Shown: positions 6,468 through 12,307 of the stretch, one piece after another
Layout of the letters: every line of letters begins with the position of its first letter
Numbering within the stretch: position 1 is the first letter of the stretch
Origin: Fimbriimonadaceae bacterium
GTDB taxonomy: Bacteria > Armatimonadota > Fimbriimonadia > Fimbriimonadales > Fimbriimonadaceae
NCBI GenBank assembly: GCA_025451715.1
Contig: JANWJY010000149.1
Span: 1-13,138, forward strand
Direction of reading: 5' to 3'
DNA: 13,138 bases
Notes under the pieces: generated by a model
What the model saw: only the letters and a program-made list of their open reading frames with translations
Database searches by the model: none
Told to the model about the DNA's origin: nothing
Program-made: the position numbers and the translations under genes

Positions 6468-7528
6468 TTGATCAGCCCCTTCGTCCTCGCGATTTCGGTC
6501 GCAGCGTGGAACGTGTACTTTGACTCCAGCTCCTCGATAAAAACTGCCCTATCTGCACCTTGAGCATCCTCTGCAAGCGCGACGAGAGCATGGGGCCGCT
6601 CGGGCTCGCTATCGGGCTCGTTCGCGACACTGCGCAATAGCTCGTGCTTCAATGGCCCCTCCAGCGTCGACGCGATCCGCATGCGTTCGATTGGCGTCAT
6701 CGTCCTAAGCCGGTCGATCACGACGAGGCAGTCGAGCGCACGATCAACGTCGTGGCCCGCGCGCACGAGCGACGCGAGCACTTCGGCCTCTTTTTCACGA
6801 TCTCCCATTGCATGGAGTGCGGCGGCCTTCTCCCAGAGCGCGGCCGCGTCGCCAGGGTGCTGGACGAGGAACTCTTCTGTGGTCGCTAAGGCAGCGGCGG
6901 GGCTGCGGTCGCTCATCTGCTCGATCCTCTCTCGGCCCTCTTCGGCGCTCGCGACGACCTGAGCGCGCAGGACGAAAGCGAGCAACAGCCCGCTGAGGAA
7001 CCCGCCAATGTGCGCGATGTACGAGGTGCCGCCACCGTCTCCGAACCTAACGAACGCTCCGACCGCCTGCAAGAGGATCCATAAGAGTGCTACGATCCCG
7101 ACGTTGATACGGAGCTTGGGCGCTAGGGGCACCTGGCGCCTTGCGAAACGCACGGTGCAGTACCCGACGCACCCCGCTATCGCTGAACTCGCGCCGATCA
7201 GTGGAGTGCCGACTCCCGATGAGACCGCGACGGCCCAGTGCGCGGCGACTCCCGCCAACCCGCTCAGTACGTAGATGAACACGAACTTTAGCTGCCCGAC
7301 CTCGCTTTCGACAAGCGGCCCGACGGCAGCGAGGAAGACGAGGTTGCCGAGCAAGTGCAGGATGTTCGCTGGGTCGTGCAGGAACAGGCACGTCAGAGCT
7401 GACAGCAGCCGCGGGTGCTGCGAATCGAATGCGAAGTCCTCGCTAAAGCCGCTGAAAGGCGCGAGGAACGCGACCGCAAGGTTTGCGGCGATCAGAACGA
7501 GCGTGACGATGGGTAGACGCGTTTTCAG
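6464..7528 (-). CDS. Rhomboid-family intramembrane serine protease with C-terminal TPR-like tail
   Basis: A 354-residue product if read from the CTG at 7528. The first helix (LPIVTLVLIAANLAVAFLA) is followed by the rhomboid block FLHDPANILHLLGNLVFLAAVGPLVE-type, the catalytic GASSAIAG with Ser114, and AHIGGFLSG with His173. Both members of the Ser-His dyad are present, so an active membrane protease is expected. After the last helix, about 150 residues (from about 205) form an Ala/Glu-rich helical tail with one clear TPR-like unit (ALWEKAAALHAMGDREKEAEVL), probably for protein contacts. No ATG, GTG or TTG occurs in frame between the preceding yebC stop and the first helix. The first canonical codon, TTG at 7354, would delete helix 1 and the FLHD segment. 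CTG at 7528 has AGGAGG eleven bases upstream and is the best candidate. The frame is also continuous with yebC apart from its TGA. Confidence 0.82.
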   Translation of the reverse strand: MKTRLPIVTLVLIAANLAVAFLAPFSGFSEDFAFDSQHPRLLSALTCLFLHDPANILHLLGNLVFLAAVGPLVESEVGQLKFVFIYVLSGLAGVAAHWAVAVSSGVGTPLIGASSAIAGCVGYCTVRFARRQVPLAPKLRINVGIVALLWILLQAVGAFVRFGDGGGTSYIAHIGGFLSGLLLAFVLRAQVVASAEEGRERIEQMSDRSPAAALATTEEFLVQHPGDAAALWEKAAALHAMGDREKEAEVLASLVRAGHDVDRALDCLVVIDRLRTMTPIERMRIASTLEGPLKHELLRSVANEPDSEPERPHALVALAEDAQGADRAVFIEELESKYTFHAATEIARTKGLIK

Positions 7529-7546
7529 GAGCCGTCAGGCCTCCTG
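7526..7546 (-). promoter_or_regulatory. Shine-Dalgarno and proposed CTG start of the rhomboid gene
   Basis: On the minus strand the end of yebC reads CAGGAGGCCTGACGGCTCCTG. A strong AGGAGG is followed by the yebC TGA (7537-7535) and then CTG at 7528-7526. The eleven-base spacing is long but workable. This arrangement decides the rhomboid start because no standard initiator lies between the TGA and the first membrane helix. A GTG-to-CTG base error would also explain it. Confidence 0.5.
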
Positions 7547-8281
7547 TAGGATCTCTTCTGGGATTTCCGCGTTGATCTGGGTCTCCTTTACGTCGTCAAG
7601 TTCTTCAAGGACGTCGAGCAAGCGCACAAGCTGTCGCATCTCGTCCGGAGTCGGGTTTGCCATGTTGGTCGCAAGGCGCGTCATCACGACGTCCTCGGTC
7701 GGGATCCCTTGCTTGTTGAGCGCGTCGGCGCACTTGTGCAACGCCTCGACGCGCGTCTGTACGACAAAACTCCCGTCGTCGTCGGTCGTGACGTCCTCGG
7801 CGCCTGCGTCGAGTGCCGCGAGCGTCAAAGTCTCTTCGTCGACTGCGTTCTGCCGCACGACGATCTGCCCGACGGCCTTGAACTGCCATGAGACTGAACC
7901 GTTCTCCGTGAGGTTCCCGCCATTGCGGCTGAGCGCGTGCCTGAGCTCGCCCACAGTGCGGTTTCGGTTTTCGGAGTACACGTCGATCATGATCGCGACG
8001 CCGCCGGGCCCGATGCCCTCGTAGGTGATCTCCTCGAAGTTCTCTCCCTCGATCTCGCCGGTCCCCCTCTTGATCGCTCGCTCGATGTTGTCTTTTGGCA
8101 CGGACTCAGCCTTTGCCTTGTCGATCGCGGTCCGTAGACGAGCGTTCATGCTCGGGTCTCCGCCACCGAGCTTGGCAGCGACGATGATCTCGCGCGCGAG
8201 CTTTGTGAAGAGCTTGCTGCGGATCTTGTCCTGCTTTCCTTTGCGGATGCGGATGTTCGCCCACTTGCTATGGCCGGCCAT
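7535..8281 (-). CDS. yebC: YebC/TACO1 family translation factor or transcriptional regulator
   Basis: A 248-residue protein, normal length for the family. It starts with the diagnostic MAGHSKWANI, then RIRKGKQDKIRSKLFTKLAREI, DNIERAIKRGTGE, the YEGIGPGGVAIMIDV block and GELRHALSRNGGNL. Family members are cytoplasmic. They were long called transcriptional regulators (PmpR) and more recently have been reported as ribosome-binding factors that help translation through stalling sequences, like mitochondrial TACO1. Which role applies here cannot be read from sequence. The ATG at 8281 is fixed by the conserved N-terminus; no strong Shine-Dalgarno is visible in the 33-base gap after the zinc-ribbon gene. 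The C-terminal region (about 190-248) ends in an acidic PEEILQEA tail. The rhomboid gene follows immediately in the same frame after the TGA. Confidence 0.93.
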   Translation of the reverse strand: MAGHSKWANIRIRKGKQDKIRSKLFTKLAREIIVAAKLGGGDPSMNARLRTAIDKAKAESVPKDNIERAIKRGTGEIEGENFEEITYEGIGPGGVAIMIDVYSENRNRTVGELRHALSRNGGNLTENGSVSWQFKAVGQIVVRQNAVDEETLTLAALDAGAEDVTTDDDGSFVVQTRVEALHKCADALNKQGIPTEDVVMTRLATNMANPTPDEMRQLVRLLDVLEELDDVKETQINAEIPEEILQEA

Positions 8282-8314
8282 GGGCTCTATTTTGGCAGAA
8301 CGCGGGGTGTCGGC

Positions 8315-9148
8315 TCACTGACGTCCCAACATGCGTGGCTGGAACATCCAGGTGAATACACCTGCGACCGTGGCGAGGCCGACTCCGAGCGCCACCAAAC
8401 GCATATCGCCCTTCATCACGGACCAGGCGTAGACGGTCCCCGCGAGGAAGCCTGCAACCATAGCGAAGCCGACGACAAGCTTCGAGCGGATCTTCTGCCT
8501 TGGGTCGATCTTTCGAGCGAGCTCGAGCAGGAACGGCCCTTGGCAACCGCCGCACGCGATCGCCCCCGGCTCGTTCCGATGGCCGCAACGCGGACAAGCG
8601 ACCGCACGGAACGCGGCTTGGTCCCTGAGATCCCGTCGCCACTGCCTCGCTCGGTGTTCTTCGCTCCGAAACACGTCGCGGAGCGATTGGTTCTTGATCG
8701 GATCCATTTCTGTCGAGAGCCGCGCGAGCGTCTGCTCGGCGATGACGATGCCGTGGCCTTCCAAGCCGAGCGCGTGAACGATCTCAGCGAGAGCGAAGTA
8801 GGACGCGATGTTCTCTGGTCTCTGGATAATCTCGCGGTGCACCTTGTCAAGTTTGTCGATGTCCAACCCTCGCACCTCGGCATTTGCGACCTGGTCGACC
8901 GCGTAGGGAAAGAACACCAAGAGCGAGATGAGCGTCACGATCACGACTCCGGCGACCGCGCCGCTCTTGGACATGATCGCGACGACAAGGACGAGCAGCA
9001 GCACGATGAGCGCGACGATCCCTGGGCCGGCGTCGAGCTCTCCGTCGACCATGAGCATGACGATCCTGAGGATCGCGAACCCGCACACGGGCGCGAGACC
9101 GAGCGCGATCACCAGCCCGGGAAGCGCCTCGATGTTGGAGAATTCCAC
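8315..9148 (-). CDS. Uncharacterised membrane protein with internal zinc ribbon
   Basis: A 277-residue protein I do not recognise as a named family. Three hydrophobic helices lie at about residues 10-34, 42-59 and 63-83. A soluble stretch at about 95-145 looks TPR-like (NIASYFALAEIVHALGLEGHGIVIAEQ). A zinc ribbon CPRC-x10-CGGC (Cys185, 188, 199, 202) follows, then two further helices at about 224-242 and 251-269. The topology places the soluble middle and zinc ribbon between two membrane blocks. The start is GTG at 9148 with TAGGAGA just upstream, seven bases after the ispA-like stop. Earlier in-frame ATG codons would read through the ispA-like gene and add a basic tract typical of a shadow frame, so they are rejected. 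Its place between the prenyl synthase and yebC suggests shared transcription, but its function is unknown. Confidence 0.75.
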   Translation of the reverse strand: MEFSNIEALPGLVIALGLAPVCGFAILRIVMLMVDGELDAGPGIVALIVLLLVLVVAIMSKSGAVAGVVIVTLISLLVFFPYAVDQVANAEVRGLDIDKLDKVHREIIQRPENIASYFALAEIVHALGLEGHGIVIAEQTLARLSTEMDPIKNQSLRDVFRSEEHRARQWRRDLRDQAAFRAVACPRCGHRNEPGAIACGGCQGPFLLELARKIDPRQKIRSKLVVGFAMVAGFLAGTVYAWSVMKGDMRLVALGVGLATVAGVFTWMFQPRMLGRQ

Positions 9149-9155
9149 TTCTCTC

Positions 9156-10034
9156 CTAGTTTTCGCGCTCGACGCTGAACGTCGCGAGCTCCGCAAGCCC
9201 CCCTGTGTCACCCGGAAGGCTCTCGATCGCCGCGAGCGCGGCTTCGGTGCGGCGCTTTGCCTCTTCGTTCGCTTGGTCGAGCCCAAGAAGTGCGGGGTAC
9301 GTCTGCTTGCCCATCGCGAAGTCACTGCCGACGGCCTTTCCAATCGCCTCTGGCGTTCCCGTTACGTTGAGCACGTCGTCTGCTATCTGGAACGCTACTC
9401 CGACGTTTGCTCCATAGTCGATGAGTGCCCTCCGGTCCTGCGCACTTCCCCCTCCGAGGATCGCGCCCATTGTGCAACACGCTGTGATAAGAGCGCCCGT
9501 CTTTCTCTCGTGGATGATCAGAAGCGCATCGCTGTTCGGCTCGGTGCCCTCGCCCTCGATGTCTAGAACTTCACCGCCAACGAGACCTGCACTGCCCGTG
9601 GCGCGCGCGAGCACTGAGGTGACTTCACGCACTCGGTCGTCGGGGGCGTCGATCTCGGACGCGACTTGGAACGCGAGCGCGAACAGCGCGTCGCCTGCGA
9701 GGATCGCCATGGCCTCTCCAAAGACCTTGTGGCACGTCGGCCTTCCGCGCCGCAAGTCGTCGTCGTCGATCGCGGGAAGGTCGTCGTGGATGAGTGAAAA
9801 ACAGTGCACAAGTTCGGCGGCGCAGCCGGCGTCGAGCGCGTCGAGCGACGTACCGCCCACGGCCTCGCACGCAGACATGCAGAGAGCGGGCCTCAACCGC
9901 TTTCCCGGAGCGAGTGCCGAGTAACGCATCGCCTCGTGCAATCGCTGGGGGACTTGCATCTCCGAGGGGAGGAGTGCGTCCAGACGACCCTCGGCCAACG
10001 CTTGGTAGGCCTTTAGTCGTGAATCGTGGGGCAC
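9156..10034 (-). CDS. ispA: Polyprenyl (farnesyl/geranylgeranyl) diphosphate synthase
   Basis: A 292-residue trans-prenyltransferase that condenses isopentenyl diphosphate with allylic diphosphates. What is seen: the GKRLRP substrate-binding block at about 45-50; the first aspartate-rich motif SLIHDDLPAIDDDDLRRG with Asp84/85 through Asp93; GSAGLVGGEVLD; HERKTGALI; and the second aspartate-rich motif FQIADDVLN with Asp209/210. The fifth position of that motif is Asn213, where DDxxD enzymes usually have Asp. The text around the first motif closely resembles bacterial FPP synthase, but chain length cannot be fixed by eye. I choose the GTG at 10034. The ATG at 10088 adds an unconserved leader that reaches into the divergent DUF1015 gene. 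No Shine-Dalgarno precedes the GTG, and a TGGTAAACT extended -10-like element ends seven bases upstream, so it may be leaderless. It heads the minus-strand operon. Confidence 0.88.
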   Translation of the reverse strand: MPHDSRLKAYQALAEGRLDALLPSEMQVPQRLHEAMRYSALAPGKRLRPALCMSACEAVGGTSLDALDAGCAAELVHCFSLIHDDLPAIDDDDLRRGRPTCHKVFGEAMAILAGDALFALAFQVASEIDAPDDRVREVTSVLARATGSAGLVGGEVLDIEGEGTEPNSDALLIIHERKTGALITACCTMGAILGGGSAQDRRALIDYGANVGVAFQIADDVLNVTGTPEAIGKAVGSDFAMGKQTYPALLGLDQANEEAKRRTEAALAAIESLPGDTGGLAELATFSVEREN

Positions 10035-10080
10035 GGTGCAGAGTTTACCAGTCGGTCTTCCGGAGGGCTGTGTATCCTCA
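10035..10080. promoter_or_regulatory. Divergent intergenic region with candidate promoters
   Basis: A 46-base gap separates the divergent starts of the ispA-like and DUF1015 genes and must hold both promoters, unless they extend into the genes. On the minus strand TGGTAAACT (10050-10042) resembles an extended -10, seven bases before the GTG, consistent with a leaderless transcript. On the plus strand TATCCT (10073-10078) is a weak -10 candidate close to the ATG, and GGAGGG (10062-10067) could serve as a distant ribosome site. No clear -35 element is seen for either. Confidence 0.35.
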
Positions 10081-11367
10081 ATGTCCAATATGGCGACCGT
10101 AAGGCCCTTTCGTGGTCTCCGTTTCAGCGGGGCCGCAGGCGCACTTTCCGATATAGTCGCGCCGCCTTACGACGTCATCTCTTCTGAACAGCGAGATGCG
10201 CTCGCTTCGAGGAACCCGCACAACGTCGTGCGACTGACGTTGCCTGAGCAAGAGACCGACGATCGAAGCAAGTTTGTGAAGTACGCGCGAAGCGCGGCAC
10301 GGCTGGCAGAGTGGCGCCGCGAGGGCGTGCTCGCAGCCGAAGAAACGCCAGCTTACTATCGGTACACGCAGACTTTCGAGGTTCCCGACAGCGGCCAGGT
10401 GTGCTCCCGCACGAAGCTGGTGACGACGATCAAAGTGGAGCCTTACTCTAACGGGGTCGTGCTTCCGCACGAGCAGACGTTTCCCAAGCACAAGGAGGAC
10501 AGGCTGCGCATCCTCGAAGCGACGCGGTCACACCTCGAGTGCATCTTCGGTCTCTTTGAAGACGACGACAAGTCCGTGCACAGGCTCATCTCATCCGCGA
10601 CGGGTGTGACCGTCGCAGACATCACGACGCCTGACGACGGGATCCGTCATACCGTGGACCGAATCGACGACCCAGCTGTGTGCCAAGCGATTACTACAGC
10701 TATCGCGCCCAAGAAGGTCTGGATCGCAGACGGGCACCACCGCTATGAGACCGCGCTTGCGTTCCGCGAGCAGCTCGGCCCGCGAGAAGGACTGGTCGCG
10801 GAAGACTTCATGATGATGGCCCTGTGCAGCATCAGCGATCCTGGACTCGTACTGTTGCCTACGCACCGCGTACTCAAGACAATGCCCGTCGAGCCTTGTC
10901 AGCTAGAAAAACGGCTGAGCGAGCACTTTTCGGTAGCACATGTACCGAACCAGAACCTGACGATGACGATAGCCGGCGCTAGCGGTCGCGCTTTCGGCAT
11001 TGCGCTCCCGGGAGGGAGCGGGCTTGTAGCATCGTTCGACGAAGTCGACAAACTCGCGCGACAGGTCGATGGTGACGGAGGTATGGAGCTTAAGCGGCTC
11101 GACGTCAGCATCCTCCACGGGTTCATATTCGCCAATCTTCTCGGACTGGCCGGGCACGACTTCTTCGGTTACACGAGGGACGAGAAGGAAGCGCTCGACG
11201 CGGTCGAGCACGGATCGCCCGCAGCCTTCCTCATGAATCCGCCCACGGTGCAGGACATGCGCACGGTCGCGTCCGCCGGAGACTTCATGCCGCAAAAGAG
11301 CACGTACTATTATCCAAAACTATTGAGCGGACTAGTGATCTGGTCGCTCAGCGACTTCACACCATGA
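10081..11367 (+). CDS. DUF1015 family protein
   Basis: A 428-residue cytoplasmic protein of the DUF1015 family (PF06245), which has no experimentally settled function that I know of. What is seen: the typical opening ATVRPFRGLRF, SDIVAPPYDVISSEQRDAL near residues 20-40, the HNVVRLTLPE segment, YYRYTQTFEV, GVVLPHEQTFPKHKEDRL, and the conserved WIADGHHRYETAL block at about 218-230. The C-terminal part ends AFLMNPPTVQDM, FMPQKSTYYYPKLLSGLVI, also conserved in the family. The family is often found near serine-biosynthesis genes, and serC pieces lie about 10 kb away, but they are not adjacent. The ATG at 10081 is chosen; ATG at 10090 is equally possible, and the ATG at 10036 adds unconserved residues. 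The stop overlaps the start of the MBL-fold gene by four bases (ATGA). Confidence 0.88.
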   Translation: MSNMATVRPFRGLRFSGAAGALSDIVAPPYDVISSEQRDALASRNPHNVVRLTLPEQETDDRSKFVKYARSAARLAEWRREGVLAAEETPAYYRYTQTFEVPDSGQVCSRTKLVTTIKVEPYSNGVVLPHEQTFPKHKEDRLRILEATRSHLECIFGLFEDDDKSVHRLISSATGVTVADITTPDDGIRHTVDRIDDPAVCQAITTAIAPKKVWIADGHHRYETALAFREQLGPREGLVAEDFMMMALCSISDPGLVLLPTHRVLKTMPVEPCQLEKRLSEHFSVAHVPNQNLTMTIAGASGRAFGIALPGGSGLVASFDEVDKLARQVDGDGGMELKRLDVSILHGFIFANLLGLAGHDFFGYTRDEKEALDAVEHGSPAAFLMNPPTVQDMRTVASAGDFMPQKSTYYYPKLLSGLVIWSLSDFTP

Positions 11368-12170
11368 AGCTCACCATGCTCGGCTCTGGGGCCGCCGACG
11401 GCATCCCTGCGTTCTACAGCGAAACGCGGGTGAGCAAGCACGCGCGTCTGCACCGAGGCAAGGACGTCCGCTCGCGACCCGCAGCGATCGTCGATGACGT
11501 ACTCAAGATCGACCTTGGACCGGACACGTGGTATCAGTTGATGCGCGAGGGGCTCGACGCGCGCGACTGGATCGCGGTCATGATCACCCACAGCGACGAC
11601 GACCACTTCTCCATCGACGAGCTTCAGTACGCGGTTTTCCCGTTCAACGACATGGAGTTCTTCGGCTTTCCGATCTATGGAAACCAGCCTGTCTGCCGCC
11701 GCATCATCGAGCGCTACCCGGCATGGCCCTTCGAGGTCCAGGTCACAAAGAGCTTCCAGACGTTCGAAGTCGCGGAGTACAAGGTGACACCGGTCGAGGC
11801 GAACCACAAGCGCGACGAGGACTCGCACAACTTTATCATCGACGATGGAAAGTCTGTGTGCCTTTACGCGACCGACACGGGCTATTGGTTCGACACGACA
11901 TGGGACTTTTTGACAGGTATTAAGCTTGACTGTTTGGTTCTCGAGTGCAGCGAAGGATTTAACCCCACACCGTACAACGGCCACTTGGACGCGAACGAGT
12001 TCCTCGCCGTTGTCGACCGGCTACGCCGCATGGGAACGATCAAGGAGCGCACCCGAGTGATCACTACCCACCACAGCCACAACGGTGAGGGCACGCACGA
12101 CGAACTGACGCAGTTCTTCTGTTCGTACGGCATCGAGGTTGGATACGACGGGCTCACCGTCGAGTTCTAG
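11364..12170 (+). CDS. Metallo-beta-lactamase-fold hydrolase
   Basis: A 268-residue MBL-fold protein. The N-terminus MKLTMLGSGAADGIP is the usual first strand and turn (LGSG..xG.P), IDLGPDTWYQL is the second, and the metal motif region reads MITHSDDDHFSIDEL. The expected sequence is HxHxDH; here it is His76-Ser-Asp78-Asp-Asp80-His81, so the second His is Asp. Other likely ligands are His148 (EANHKRDEDSHNF), Asp171 (YATDTGYWF) and His236 or His237 (ITTHHSHN). The architecture resembles PhnP-type phosphodiesterases and related small-molecule hydrolases; the substrate is unknown. The ATG overlaps the DUF1015 stop by four bases with no independent ribosome site, so the two are translationally coupled and probably act together. 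Confidence 0.85.
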   Translation: MKLTMLGSGAADGIPAFYSETRVSKHARLHRGKDVRSRPAAIVDDVLKIDLGPDTWYQLMREGLDARDWIAVMITHSDDDHFSIDELQYAVFPFNDMEFFGFPIYGNQPVCRRIIERYPAWPFEVQVTKSFQTFEVAEYKVTPVEANHKRDEDSHNFIIDDGKSVCLYATDTGYWFDTTWDFLTGIKLDCLVLECSEGFNPTPYNGHLDANEFLAVVDRLRRMGTIKERTRVITTHHSHNGEGTHDELTQFFCSYGIEVGYDGLTVEF

Positions 12171-12264
12171 CGGTGCTTTGGAGCCCGGCCCCGCGTCTTG
12201 AACTGTGGCCAAAGGAGTGGCGGGCGGGCGGCTAGGGACGGCCACACCGCATCTGGCGGCCCAC

Positions 12265-12282
12265 TGTATCCGTTTCGGTACA
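12265..12282. repeat. Small imperfect inverted repeat upstream of the TPR gene
   Basis: TGTA-T-CCG (12265-12272) pairs with CGG-TACA (12276-12282) around a TTT loop, giving seven pairs with one bulged T. It lies 25 bases before the TPR gene ATG in the 137-base gap after the MBL gene. It could be an operator or an mRNA hairpin. There is no T-run to make it a terminator. Elsewhere the gap holds nothing recognisable beyond GC-rich sequence. Confidence 0.25.
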
Positions 12283-12307
12283 CAGCCGTTCGAGGTCTAT
12301 TCACGTA

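Noticed and set aside
8270..9178. Plus-strand 302-codon open frame opposite the zinc-ribbon gene
   Set aside because: It lacks domains and is rich in Asp/Arg/His repeats (DRDDKDEQQHDERDD type), the antisense of the hydrophobic helices. The minus-strand product has real helices, a Cys4 ribbon and a good ribosome site.
11310..11984. Minus-strand 224-codon open frame across the DUF1015/MBL junction
   Set aside because: Both plus-strand genes are well supported here, and the minus translation has no conserved features.
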